A stretch of DNA of 64,000 nucleotides from Astragalus membranaceus (taxonomy: Eukaryota > Streptophyta > Magnoliopsida > Fabales > Fabaceae). A program made the translations under genes and the position numbers. The notes beneath the pieces were generated by a model. It worked only from the letters and a program-made list of their open reading frames with translations. It did no database searches and was not told where the DNA came from. Positions 12,965-24,408 of the stretch are shown one piece after another (the first letter of the stretch is position 1; every line of letters starts with the position of its first letter). Location: assembly GCA_039519185.1 (NCBI GenBank), contig JAZGSX010000012.1, positions 496,001 through 560,000 of the forward strand, given 5' to 3'.

Positions 12965-13219
12965 TGGTGTACTGATCCGTTTTAAATTTAAAAAAGTTTT
13001 AGATGATCCTTTCCTATTTCTTCTATATCGTAGAGTTAAAACTAAAAAGTATTTGTTGTTTTCCCGATGTTTTCTGACGTTTTCAACAAAACCCTCTCGT
13101 AAAAGTATTTTAACAATGTTTTCGATAATATTAGTAAGTGGTATTTGAACTGTTCTTTTTCTATTCATGTCAGCATTGCGTATCAAGGTTATTATATCAG
13201 CGATGGTATCCTTACCCAT
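12965..13219 (-). pseudogene. rps8: Plastid rps8 fragment, 3' end replaced by gypsy LTR
   Basis: The N-terminal 85 or so codons of plastid ribosomal protein S8 (30S subunit) are readable from MGKDTIADIITLIRNADMN to NLKRISTP. The usual protein is about 134 residues. The remaining C-terminal third is missing because the LTR begins at the next base. The open frame runs on into the LTR for about 18 meaningless codons. The break defines the left edge of the plastid insertion. Confidence 0.92.
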
Positions 13220-13629
13220 GATAAATGAAAATGATTGTTGTTCCTTACTTTCAATATAATCAACGAGCTCCCATTTTTTGATTCAATAAAATATCTAATT
13301 ATTGAATATGAGAATATAATAATACTCTATATATAGAAAATCTTATTATAATCTAATAGGATAATGTACATATATATAGAATATTCTCAAACTAAAAAAA
13401 AATAGAATATTAGAAAATGAACTTTTATACTAATTTGGAATTCTGAATTCTATAAAAAAATAGAATTCAGAATTTTGAATATATAAATAATAATAATATA
13501 TATTTCATTCCTTATTTTTTCTTTCTATAATATTATATATATATATATATTAGATTATTATTTTGATTTATTTTTTGAAATATTAATTAAATTAATTATT
13601 AAATGATATACCTATATCATGATCTCGTA
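13220..13629. other. rps8-rpl14 spacer, AT-rich, no infA
   Basis: About 410 bp of very AT-rich spacer contains short AT tracts and no recognisable infA frame. Many angiosperm plastids, including legumes and other rosids, have lost infA from this position. Confidence 0.75.
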
Positions 13630-13998
13630 TTATAATACCTCGGGTGCTAATGAAACTATTTTAGTAAAATTTAACTTTCTCAATTCTCGAGGTATTGCGC
13701 AAAAAATTCGAGTTCCTTTTGGATTTCCTTCTTTATCAATTACAACCGCAGCATTATCATCATACTTTATTATCATACCATTACTACGTTTGAGTTCTTT
13801 ACAAGTACGTACAATTACAGCTCTGATCACTTCTGATCTTTCTAAAGGCGTATTTGGTACTGCTTTTTTTATTACAGCAACAACAATGTCACCAATATAA
13901 GCATACCGTCGATTACTAGCTCCTATGATTCGAATACACATCAATTCGCGAGCTCCACTATTATCGGCTACATTTAAATAGGTTTGAGGTTGAATCAT
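13630..13998 (-). pseudogene. rpl14: Plastid rpl14 copy, frame intact
   Basis: Full-length 122-residue ribosomal protein L14 of the plastid 50S subunit, from MIQPQTYLNVADNSGAREL to the usual end KIVSLAPEVL. No internal break is visible. In the plastid it belongs to the large ribosomal protein operon with its neighbours here. In a nuclear insertion it has no plastid promoter context or transit peptide, so it is called a pseudogene on location, not on sequence damage. Confidence 0.9.
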
Positions 13999-14120
13999 AT
14001 CATTTTTTTTTATCTTTCAGTCAAAAAGTTGAAGTAAAAAAAATATTCTGTGTTCAAAAAAAAAAAGAAACCCACAATTGCAATTTTTTTTCATACTAAA
14101 GACCTCTTTCCTTCGAATGA

Positions 14121-15523
14121 TTATTCTGAAAGAATGAATTGAGTTCGTATAGGCATTTTCGATGCTGCTATTGAAATAGCTTTTTGAGCTATAGTTTCTG
14201 AGACCCCACTCATTTCATAAAGTATTTTGCTGGGTTTAACGACAGCTACCCAATATTCGGGAGATCCCTTTCCCGAACCCATACGTGTTTCGGTAGGTCT
14301 TACTGTAACAGGTTTGTCTGGAAATATGCGTACCCATATTTGTCCACCCCGACGGACATTTCGTGACATTGTCCGGCGCCCTGCTTCTATTTGTCTAGAT
14401 GTGATCCAAGCAGGTTCAAGTGCCTGAAGAGCATATTTTCCGAAGCAAATACGATTACCTCGATAGGCTCTTCCTTTCATTCTTCCTCGATGTTGTTTAC
14501 GGAATTTGGTTCTTTTAGGGTTATAGTTGATGGTTGTTTCTCAATTCCATCTCTATTACAGAATCGTACATGAGATTTTCACCTCATACGGCTCCTCACG
14601 AATGAATCGATTCAAAAATATTTAACCGATAAAAAAATATACAATACAATAACATACATCCATAGAAATTTGTATATCTTGCTTTGATATATATTGTTTT
14701 GGTATAAGATTCTAACGAATCTGTATTTGTCTTTTTTTTATTATAATACCGGATTGGCAAAAATTTTGAAATAAAAAAAAATTATCGCGGGCGGATATTT
14801 ACTCTTTCATTATCAATTTCAGATGTAATGTAGGGTTAGTCCACAATTCCTCAAAAAACAATGAATGGTTCTTAGTTTCTTCCGCCATCCCACCTAATGA
14901 ATTATTAAGATTTGTTTTTTTTTTTACTTTTTAAAATAAAAAAAATTTTATCTTAGGTATTCACAGGTTCCGTCGTTCCCATCGCTTTTCGATTTATGGT
15001 TAGGTCTAAATTCTACAATGGAGCCTCTTTAATAAGTTAATAAGATTTTATTTTAATAAAATTTTATTCTTTTTTGTTGAATCAACCTTCTCAGTTTTAT
15101 TTATTCGCGGCTCTGGATTCGTTTATTCTAGGAATATATTCCATCCATTATGGATTAATTTTTAATATGGATGCTTTATTACACTACCTTTTATGAGATG
15201 ACCCATAGACCTTTACATATTAGAATTCTATATCATTGATATCTTTTTTTTCTCTCTTTCTTTCACCTCTTCGTTTATCTGTATATTCTTATTGCTTTAC
15301 AACTCATAATCAGATTCGTTTTTATTTCCGTTTTCCGTTGCGATAATTCTATATAACCACATATATCTTTATTTAGATTTTTTATTTGAACGGGTTCTTT
15401 ATATCCAGATAATGCGAAGCGATGAGTAGGTTATTAGTTCTTTAGTTCTTTATTAAAAAATTCGTAGAATTTTTGTTTTAATTGAACCACTCGAAAAAAA
15501 CCAACGAGTCGCACACTAAGCAT
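14121..15523 (-). pseudogene. rpl16: Plastid rpl16 copy with group II intron
   Basis: Exon 2 (14121-14519, 399 bp) encodes PKRTKFRKQHRGRMKG through KMPIRTQFILSE, matching plastid ribosomal protein L16. The tiny 9-bp exon 1 (ATGCTTAGT, complement of 15515-15523) precedes an intron starting GTGCGAC, the group II 5' splice consensus. The intron is 14520-15514 (995 bp). The exon frame is intact and its length matches the usual 135-residue protein. Retention of the intron shows transfer as DNA rather than through spliced RNA. Confidence 0.9.
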
Positions 15524-15672
15524 AGCAATTCCTTCACTATAAAATAATTATTAAAATTTTTTATTGAATCTTATAAAATTTGTCATTTATTCTTTTAGAA
15601 TAAGAATATATTAAGAATTCCTCATTTTTTGTTTTATCCAAAGATGGAAGCTTAAAGATACCAAAAAGTTTA

Positions 15673-16327
15673 TTATTCTTTGTTTAGAAATATCCAAACT
15701 TTGATCCCTAATACCCCATAAATAGTTCGAACTGGATAGGAACAATAATCAATTTTAGCTCGAATGGTTTGTAGAGGAACCCTACCTTCTCTGATCCATT
15801 CGACACGTGCAATTTCTTTTCCGTCGATACGTCCCGCAATTTGTACTTGAACTCCTTTTGTACCCGCCTGTTCAGCTAATTCTATAGCTTTTTTGATTGC
15901 TTTACGAAATGGAATTCTATTCTTTAATTGTCCGGCTATAAATTCTGCAAGAATATTAGGGTCTCTATAAGCATTTGGAATTCTTGTAATTGCAATGTTG
16001 AGTTTTCGGATCACACAATTCAGTTTTTTTTGCACATTTATCTGTAATTCTTCGATTCTTCGAGGCTTACCCTCGATTAATAACTTGGGAACTGCCATAT
16101 AGATTATGACTTGAATCAGATCGATTCTTTTTTTAATCTTTATCCGTCCAATTCCCTCGACACCAGAGGATATTCTTATCGTTTTTTGTATATAATTCTT
16201 GATACAATCTCGTATTATTTTATCTTCTTTTAGATTCTCGGAATAATTTGTTGGTTGTGCAAACCAAATAGAATCATGACTTTGAGTTGTACCAAGTCTG
16301 AAACCAAACGGATGTATTTTTTCCCAT
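15673..16327 (-). pseudogene. rps3: Plastid rps3 copy, frameshifted just after its start
   Basis: Nearly the whole of plastid ribosomal protein S3 is readable: HPFGFRLGTTQSHDSIWFAQ near the N-terminus, RISSGVEGIGRIKI in the middle, and GTKGVQVQIAGRIDGKEIAR to the end. The start ATG (complement of 16325-16327) is followed by GGA and six A residues. Relative to the family about two bases are missing there, which puts the ATG out of frame with the rest. With those two bases the length would equal the usual 218 residues. No rpl22 lies upstream, as expected for a legume plastid. Confidence 0.9.
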
Positions 16328-16479
16328 AATTCCTCAATACTCTATATAAAATGATACGACTTATTTGTCTACCTTTTTATCTTTTTGTTATATATCTTTA
16401 TGACTCATTGACTTAGTTCGTTGAAATTTAGACTGTGACTAGCATTTGCTGCTGCAGAATAAACCAATTAAAAAAAATG

Positions 16480-16757
16480 TTAACAACGAGATCTATTATC
16501 ATTTTTCGCATATCCTAGGACGTTTCGAGTAGGTGAAAACTCTCCCAATTTATGGCCTACCATACGATCTGTTATATAAATAGGTAAATGCTCTTTTCCA
16601 TTATGGATAGCAATGGTATGCCCAATCATTGTAGGTATAATGGTAGATGCTCTGGACCAAGTTATTATTATTTCTTTTTCTCCTTTTGTGTTAAGCTTAT
16701 TAATTTTTCTTAATAAATGATTCGCTACAAAAGGATTTTTTTTAGTGAACGTCCCAT
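16480..16757 (-). pseudogene. rps19: Plastid rps19 copy, 1-bp frameshift in an A-run
   Basis: Plastid ribosomal protein S19 is recognisable from MGRSLKK, through WSRASTIIPTMIGHTIAIHNG and ITDRMVGHKLGEFSPT, to KNDNRSR. The span is 278 bp, one short of the 279 expected for 92 codons plus stop. The missing base lies in the A-run encoding the Lys-Lys-Asn stretch near residue 7, and the shifted frame stops a few codons later. The lesion is small, so a homopolymer sequencing error is the alternative. Confidence 0.88.
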
Positions 16758-16955
16758 AGTTAATTATTCCTCTTATAATTTACAAAAAAGTGAATTTTTC
16801 CTCTTATCTTCTTATATTTAAAAAAATAAAATCATATTATTTAATGTCATAGTAAATCACTCTTTTATTTTTTTTTTATTTTGTATTGTAATTGTAAAGA
16901 CGAAGAAACAAATTCGATTTTCTCTACTCTACTATTTATACTGTCTACTCTAACA

Positions 16956-17526
16956 CTATTTACTACGGCGACGAAGAATCAAATTATCACTATATTTATT
17001 CCTTTTTCTACTTCTTCTTCCAAGTGCAGGATAGCCCCACGGAGTTACTGGTTTTTTTCTACCAATTGGGGCCCTCCCTTCACCACCCCCATGGGGATGG
17101 TCTACAGGGTTCATAACAACTCCTCTTACTACAGGGCGCCTACCTAGCCAACGTTTAGATCCTACTTTGCCCAAACTTTTCTGGTTTACCCCAACATTCC
17201 CCACTTGTTCGACTGTTGCTGAGCATTTTTTAGATATCAAACGGACCTCTCCAGAAGGTAATTTTAATGTTGCCGATTTCCCCTCTTTTGCAATCAGTTT
17301 TGCTACAGCACCTGCTGCTCTAGCTAATTGTCCACCCTTTCCGAGTGTGATTTCTATATTATGTATGGCCGTGCCTAAGGGCATATCGGTTGAAGTAGAT
17401 TCTTCTTTTTAATCAATCAAAATCCCTTCCCAAACTGTACAAGCTTCTTCCAAAGCATACGGCTTTCTGGATGTAGATAATGATATCTATACAGATGGAT
17501 CTTCTATATCGTAGAGTTGTTATTCT

Positions 17527-17558
<32 letters not shown>

Positions 17559-18511
17559 AATGAAATACTGCATGAGTGGATATTTATTATTTATAATATA
17601 ATAATCTAAATCTGCATCTGCCGAATCACTCGTGTTATGATCTTCTACATCCTAGGTCTTCGCGTTCCTTCATCTGGCTTATGTTCTTCATGTAGCATTC
17701 AGACCGAATGACTCTATGAAATTACGTCGCTACTTCCACATAGTACGGGTAACGTAGGAGACATTTCTATTTATCCCTGGGGGAATCCTTATAATTACCA
17801 CAGCTTAGCTTTCAATTTGCCTCTGACCATCAAATGAAATGTGAATAACCCTTGTCTCCTCCCCTCTTTGAAACAAGTGTCGCTTCTTGTTCTGTCGGTG
17901 CTTGAAACAATTTTGTCTTCTCCATATTACTATATCTCTAGGGTCAATAATTTTATATGAGGAACTACTGAACTCAATCACTTGCTGCCGTTACTCTTCA
18001 GTTTTCTGTTGAAGTCTATCCTGTAGAGGTACTCCAATTGGATTAGTGATCGATTTCTAGGTTTCGCCGTAAACCTAATTGGTTACTTCCAATTACGTAA
18101 ATCAATAGTTCAAACCGCACTCAAAGGTAGGGCATTTCCCATTTTTATAGGAACTTCTGTACCATAAACAATGGTATCTCCAATTCTAGCCCCTCTCGGG
18201 TGTAAAATATATCTTTTCTCACCATCCCCATAGTGTATGAGACAAATGTATGCATTTCGATTAGGGTCGTATTCTATAGTTACAATTCTACCATATATGT
18301 CTTTGTCATTCCGTCGAAAATCTATTTTCCGGTATAGACGCTTATGACCTCCCCCTCGATACCCTGCAGTAATGATTCCTCTGGCATTTCGTCCTTTACT
18401 ACAACGACGCTTTCCATAAATCAAACGATTTCGTGAATTGGATTTCACTTGACTGTCTACGGCTTCATTGCGTGTGCTCGGGATAGAAGTTTTGTATAAA
18501 TGTATCGCCAT
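16956..18511 (-). pseudogene. rpl2: Plastid rpl2 copy with group II intron, exons intact
   Basis: Exon 1 (18121-18511, 391 bp) encodes MAIHLYKTSIPSTRN through GTEVPIKMGNALPL. The intron begins GTGCGG and spans 17390-18120. Exon 2 (16956-17389, 434 bp) encodes DMPLGTAIHNIEITLGKGG through NLILRRRSK. Both exon lengths match those usual in angiosperm plastids, giving about 274 residues. The start codon is ATG, so no start-codon editing would be needed. A TA microsatellite expands the intron near 17530-17555. The product in a plastid would be 50S protein L2, part of the peptidyl-transferase region. Confidence 0.9.
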
Positions 18512-18531
18512 GCTATTTAGTGTTTTTTAAT

Positions 18532-18813
18532 TTAAGTTCTTTTCTTTCTAAGAGGTAGAATAGAATAACCCGGTTGAAGCGTAATGATCATACGTTTGTA
18601 ATGCATTGTATGGCCCTTAATAGATCGCACTCTTCTACCCTTTATCGGGAGTCTATGACTATTCATAGCTATTACCTTGACACCAAAGAAGAGTTCGACC
18701 CATTGCTTTATTTCTGTTCTAGTTGATCCCGATTCGACATTAAAAGTATATTGATTTTTCCCCAATAACCGAATACTTTTGTCTGTAAATACTGCATATT
18801 TTATTCCATTCAT
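18532..18813 (-). pseudogene. rpl23: Plastid rpl23 copy, frame intact
   Basis: This is a 93-residue frame starting MNGIKYAVFTDKSIRLLGKN and ending ITLQPGYSILPLRKKRT, the size and content of plastid ribosomal protein L23. An in-frame extension upstream to 18933 is open but not part of the family, so the ATG at 18811-18813 was chosen. It sits 20 bp from rpl2 exon 1, as in plastid genomes. Confidence 0.9.
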
Positions 18814-18952
18814 AAATATATTTTCTTCCCTATGAGTTCTAGTCTCAATAAGACTACTAGTTTTTTTATTGTTCATATATATTTTATCGAATATACCACA
18901 CCAATTCGTTATGTATGGATGATGAGATTCCATTGATACAGAGCCAATCGTT

Positions 18953-19023
18953 CTTTTTTCTCTGATAGATGGTCTGGATTCAAATCCTACTGAAAGGTCC
19001 AGTAGAGATCCGAAATTATTCCA
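18953..19023 (+). repeat. Duplicated ycf2 segment upstream of rpl23
   Basis: About 65-70 bp (TTCTCTGATAGATGG through AGAGATCCGAAATTATT) repeats part of ycf2 found at 19961-20040, on the same strand and about 1 kb away. Compared with that copy it lacks about 10 bp. It keeps a GAA codon where the copy inside ycf2 has a TAA stop. Confidence 0.8.
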
Positions 19024-19342
19024 ATTAATTAAATTAATTATATTAAATTAATTATAATAGTAGAAAATATATATATATATATATTTATTAATTAAATTAA
19101 TTATAATATATTTATATATATATAAATTATTTAATAAATTATTTAAATAATAATCTAATTGAAGTTTAGTAATTAGTTATAATAATAATTGAAGTAAAGT
19201 AATAATAAATTTCAATTTATTAAAATTATTTAATTAAAAAAATAATTAATAATAATAATCTAATTGAAGTTTAGTAATTAAAAAATAATAATCTAATTGA
19301 AGTTTAGTAATTCTTGTTTTTGGAGAGAGGGTTTCATCGGGG
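19024..19342. repeat. AT-rich spacer with short tandem repeats
   Basis: This is almost pure A/T, with TA runs near 19070-19084 and AATTAATTA-like tracts. Three copies of a roughly 25-bp unit (AATCTAATTGAAGTTTAG core) lie at about 19148, 19256 and 19290. Nothing coding is visible. Confidence 0.75.
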
Positions 19343-19416
19343 TGCATCCAGTAGGAATTGAACCCACGACTTCGCCAATTATGAGTTGGGCGCTTTAACC
19401 ATTCAGCCATGGATGC
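19343..19416 (-). tRNA. trnI-CAU: Plastid trnI-CAU copy
   Basis: A complete 74-nt tRNA on the minus strand. The acceptor strands GCATCC and GGATGC pair, the D-loop contains TGGTTAAAGCG, and the anticodon loop is CTCATAA with CAT at 19381-19383. The T-arm contains GTTCAATTCC. In plastids this tRNA reads AUA after lysidine modification of C34. It lies between rpl23 and ycf2 as in chloroplast genomes. In the nucleus it is presumably silent. Confidence 0.92.
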
Positions 19417-19510
19417 TTCGGGGGAATCCTCGTACCTGGTGAATAACCAAATTCCAATTGAAGTGAAATCTTTTAGATAAATCAATGCATTATAGGAGGT
19501 TTAAATACAA

Positions 19511-22500
19511 ATGCATCAATTCAAATACTGGGTTTTCGAATTGAGAGAGATATTTAGAGAGATCCGGAATTCTCACGATTTCTTATATTCATGGACTCAA
19601 ATTAATTCAGCGGTATCTTTCATTCACATTTTTTTCTATCAAGAGAGTTTTATCAAACTCTTGGACTCCCGAATTTGGAGTATCCTACTTTCACGCAATT
19701 CACAGGGTTTAACAAGGAATCGATATTTCACGATCAATAATGTAGTATTCTTTGTAGTAGCGATCCTTCTATATCGTATTAACAATCGAAAGATGATCGA
19801 AAGAAAAAATTTCTATTTGACAGGACTTCTTCCTATACCTATGAATTCCATTGGACCCAGCAATGATAATAGATTGGAAGACTCAAAAGATTCAACCAAT
19901 ATCAATAGGTTGATTGTCCCGCTCCTGTATCTTCCAAAAGGAAAAAATATATCTCAGAGATCTTTTTTCTCTGATAGATGGTCAGAACTTCATCTGGATT
20001 CAAATCCTACTTAAAGGTCCAGTAGAGATCAGAAATTATTAAAGAAAGAAGAAGATGTTTCTTTTCTTTTTTCCAGGCGATCGGAAAATAAAGAAATAGA
20101 AAATATAGTCAAAATAAGTATGTATTTACAAAAGACTGTCTCAATTCATCCTATTTCATCCGATCGAGGATGTAATATGGTTACGAAGGATGAACTTGAC
20201 AGTTCCAATAAGATTTCCTTATTGAACAAAAACCCACTTTTTGGTTTATTGCATCTATTCCAGTACCGGAACAAGGGGGGATACATGTTACACCACTATT
20301 TGGAATCAGAAGAGAGATTTCACGAACTGGCGGATCTATTGAATCTATCAATAACCGAGTCGTATTTGGTGTATCAGAAGCGATTTTCTTTTTCTATTGA
20401 TTCTTTCAAATCGGATCCAAAACGATTCTTAGTATTCAGGAATGAATCAAAAAAGAAATCTTTATTGGTTCTACCTCCTCTTTTTTATGAAGAGAATGAA
20501 TCTTTTTATCAAAGGATCATAAAAAAATGGGTCCGCACCTCTTGTGGGAATGATTTGGAAAATTCAAAACCAAAAATAGTGGTATTTACTAGTAACAAAA
20601 TAATGGAGGCGGTCTATCAATATAGATTGATCCAAAATCTGATTCAAATACAATATAGTATCTATGGGTACATAAGAAATGTATGGAATCAATTCATTAA
20701 AAATAATAGATTCGACCGCAACTTCGAATATGAAATTCAAAGGTATCAAATAGAAAATGATACTATGAATCATAGAACTATAATGAAATACACGATCAAC
20801 CAACATTTATCAAATTGGAAAAAGAGTCAGAAGAAAAGGTTCGATCCTCTTTTTTGGATTTCTCGAACCGAGGGATCCATGAATAGGGATCCTAATGCAT
20901 ATAGATATAAATGGTCCAATGGGACCGAGAATTTCCAGGAAAATTTGGACCATTTCATTTTTCCGAGCAGAATAGCCGTTTTCAAGTAGTGTTTGATCGA
21001 TTACGTATTAATAAATATTCAATGAATTGGTCTGAGGTTATCGACAAAAAAGATTTATCTAAGTCACTTTGTTTCTTTTTGTCCAAGTTTCTTCTCTTTT
21101 TGTCTAACTCACTTCCTTTTTTCTTTGTGAGTTTCGGGAGTATCCTCGTTCATAGGTCCCAGATCCACATCTATGAATTGAAAGGTCCGAATGATCCACT
21201 CTGTAATCAGTTGTTAGAACCAAGAGGTCTTCAAATAGGTAATTTGAAAAAAAGTAAACCCTTCTTATTGGATGACTACCATACTTCCCAAAAATTGAAA
21301 TTATTGATCAATGGAGGACCAATATCACCGTTTTTGTTCAATAAGATACCAAATAGGATGACGGATTCCTATTTCTCAATGATATCCCACGGTCAAGACA
21401 ATTGGTTGAATCCCGTGAAACCGTTTCATAGAAGTTCATTGATATCCTCTTTTTATAAAGCAAATCGACTGCGATTCTTGAATAATCCATATAATTTAGG
21501 CTTCCATTGGAACACAAGATTCTCTTTTTATGTGGAAAGGGCCTGTATCAATAATTATGATTTTCTGTATGGACAATTCCTCAATATCTTGTTCAGTCGA
21601 AACAAAATATTTTCTTTGTGCGGCGGTAAAAAAAAACATGCTTTTTTGGAGAGAGATACTATTTCACAAATCGAATTACAGGTATCTAACATTTTAATAC
21701 CTAAGGATTTTCCACAAAGTGGTCACGATAGAACTAGTTACTCGATCACAGACATTTCTGGAACACCTCTAACAGAGGAAGAAAAAGTCCTTTTTGAAAG
21801 AATTGATTGTCAACCTCTTTCAGATATGAATCTACCTGATTCAGAAGGGAAGAACTTGCATAAGTATCTAAATTTCAATTCCAACATGGGTTTGATTCAA
21901 ACTCCATATTCTGAGAAATATTTCCCATCCGAAAAGAGGAAAAAACGTAGTCCTTATGTAAAAAAAACCCTTGAGAAAGGGGAGATGTATAGAACCTTTC
22001 AAAGAGATAGTGTTTTTTCAACTCTCTCAAAATTGAATAGATTCCGAAGATATATACCATGGTTACTTACCTCGACAGGGCACAAATATCAAAATTTAAT
22101 ATTTTTAGATACTTTTTCAGACCTAGTGACGATACTAAGTAGTAGTAAAAAATTTCAAAAATTTATATCCATTTTTCATGATATTATGCATGGATCAGAT
22201 ATATTATCGAAATTATTCAGAAAAAATTGTGTCTTTCACAATGGAATCTGATAAGTGAGATTTCTAGTAAGTCTTTCCATAATCTTCTGCGCCAAGAAAT
22301 TTTTCATCGAAATAATGAGTCACCATCGACACATCTGAGATCGCTAAATATTCGGGAGTTCTTCTATTCAATCCTTTTCCTTCTTCTTGTTACTGGATAT
22401 CTCATTTTTACACATCTTCTCTTTGTTTCTCGATTCTATGGTGAGTTACAGACAGAGTTCCAACAGGTCAAATCTTTGATGATTCCATCCTACATGATTG

Positions 22501-24408
22501 AGTTGCGAAAACTTCTGGATAGGTATCCTACATCGGGACTTAATTCTTTCTGGTTAAAGAATCTCTTTCTAGTTGCTATGGAAGAATTAGGAAAGTTTAT
22601 AGAAGAAAGACGAGGTTCTGCTTCTGGCAGCAACATGCTATGGGGTGGTGGGGCCATTTATGAGGTCAAATCCATACGTTCTAAGAAGAAAGATTTTAAT
22701 CTCATCGATCTCATAAGTATTATACCAAATCCCATCAATCTAATAGCTTTTTCGAGAAATACTAGACATCTAAGTCATACAAGTAAATTGGTATATTCCT
22801 TCATAAGAAAAAGAAAAAACGTAAATAGTGATTGGGTTGATGATAAATTAGAATCCTGGATCTCGAACAGTGATTTGATTGCTGATAAAGAAAGAGAATT
22901 CTTGGTTCAGTTCTCTACCTTAACGGCAGAAAAAGGGATTGATCAAATTCTATTGAGTCTGACTCATAGTGATCATTTAGCAAAGAATAACTCTGGTTAT
23001 CAAATGATTGAACAACCGGGAACAATTTACTTACGAGATTTAATTGACATTCATAAAAAGGATCTAATGAATTATGAGTTCAATCCATCCTGCTTAGCAG
23101 AAAGACGGATATTCCTTGCTCATTATCAGACAATCACTTATTCACAAACCCCGTGTGGGGCTAGTAGTTTTGATTTCCCATCCAATAGGAAACCCTTTTC
23201 GCTCCGCTTAGCCCTACCCCTAGGAGGGGGTATTTTAGTGATTGGTTCTATAGGAACTGGACGATCCTTTTTGGTCAAATACCTAGCGAAAAACTCTTAT
23301 GTTCCTTTCATTACAGTATTTCTGAACAAGTTCCTGGATAACCATCCTAAGGGTTTTAATATTGATGAGAATGATAGTGAAGAGAAAATTTTTGATGATA
23401 GAGAGGGTACCATTTACAGTCTTTTACCTAGTAACGAGAGTCAGGATAGTTACTATAGTTACGATAGTGATGATAGTGAGGATTTCGACCGTGACCTTGA
23501 TAGGAAGCTAAAGTTTATAACTATGAAGGATGTGCTACCTAGGGATCTTATACCGGAAATAGACCGATTTTTGATCACCCTTCAATTCGAATTAGCAAAA
23601 GCAATGTCTCCTTGTATAATTTGGATTCCAAACATTCATGATCTGAATATGAATGAGTCCAATGACTTATCCCTCGGTCTATTAGTGAACTATCTTTCTA
23701 GGGATAGTAAAAGATGTTCCACTAGAAATATTCTTGTTATTGCTTCGACTCATATTCCCCAAAAAGTAGATCCCGCTCTAATCGCTCCGAATAAATTAAA
23801 TACATGCATTAAGATACGAAGGCTTCTTATTCCACAACAACGAAAGCACTTTTTTACTCTTTCATATACAAGGGGATTTCACTTGGAAAAGAAAATGTTC
23901 CATACTAAAGGATTTGGGTCCATAACGATGGGTTCCAATGTACGAGATCTTGTAGCACTTACCAATGAGGCCCTATCAATTAGTATTATACAAAAGAAAT
24001 CGATAATAGACACTAATATAATTAGATCTGCTCTTCATAAACAAACTTGGGATTTGCGATCTCAGATAAGATCGGTTCAGGATCATGGGATCCTTTTCTA
24101 TCAGGTAGGAAGGGCTGTTTCACAAAATGTACTTCTAAGTAATTGCTCCATAGATCCTATATCTATTTATATGAAGAAGAAATCATGTAACGAGGGGGAT
24201 TCTTATTTATACAAATGGTACTTCGAACTTGGAACAAGCATGAAGAAATTAACGATACTTCTTTATCTGTTGAGTTGTTCTGCCGGATCGGTCGCTCAAG
24301 ACCTTTGGTCTCTACCGGAACAAAATGGGATCACTTCTTATAGACTCGTTGAGAATGATTCTGATCTACTTCATGGCCTATTAGAAGTAGAAGGCGCTCT
24401 GGTGGGAT
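19511..24408 (+). pseudogene. ycf2: Plastid ycf2 copy, truncated at the 3' end, with stops, frameshifts and a large internal deletion
   Basis: Ycf2 is a very large essential plastid protein of the AAA/FtsH-like family linked to protein import. The start MHQFKYWVFELREI and internal matches such as RRSENKE, NQHLSNWKKSQKK, SSFYKANRLRFLNNP and YLLSCSAGSVAQDLWSLP identify it. The Walker-A-like GSIGTGRSFLVKYLA lies near 23246-23290. Breaks are a TAA near 20012, a two-base insertion near 20955 and a frame change near 22218. After about residue 145 some 300 residues of the usual protein are missing. That deletion may be inherited from the source plastid, because legume ycf2 genes can be shortened. 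Sequence stops in LLEVEGALVGS at about 24408, losing the C-terminal part. Confidence 0.92.

Larger units (their letters stand above)
12964..24408. other. Nuclear insertion of plastid DNA (NUPT), about 11.4 kb, legume-type gene order
   Basis: This stretch is colinear with the LSC/IR-edge region of a chloroplast genome: rps8, rpl14, rpl16, rps3, rps19, rpl2, rpl23, trnI-CAU and ycf2. Group II introns are still present in rpl16 and rpl2, so it is a DNA-level transfer. Absence of rpl22 between rps3 and rps19, and of infA between rps8 and rpl14, points to a legume plastid source. Small frameshifts in rps3 and rps19 and multiple breaks in ycf2 indicate relaxed, non-functional sequence. It ends abruptly in a gypsy LTR on the left and in LINE RNase H sequence on the right. 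A plastid misassembly is unlikely because both flanks are nuclear transposons, but the junctions deserve read support. Confidence 0.93.

Noticed and set aside
12911..13219. 102-residue rps8-like frame taken as a whole gene
   Set aside because: Only the first 85 or so codons are rps8. The last 18 are LTR sequence read through the junction.
13220..13629. Possible infA relic
   Set aside because: No readable initiation-factor motif on either strand. The spacer is simply AT-rich.
16099..16479. Possible rpl22 between rps3 and rps19
   Set aside because: The sequence up to 16327 is the rps3 N-terminal part and the remainder (about 150 bp) has no rpl22 similarity.
19246..19485. 79-residue minus-strand open frame
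   Set aside because: It is the trnI-CAU gene and flanks read as protein. The tRNA explains the sequence.
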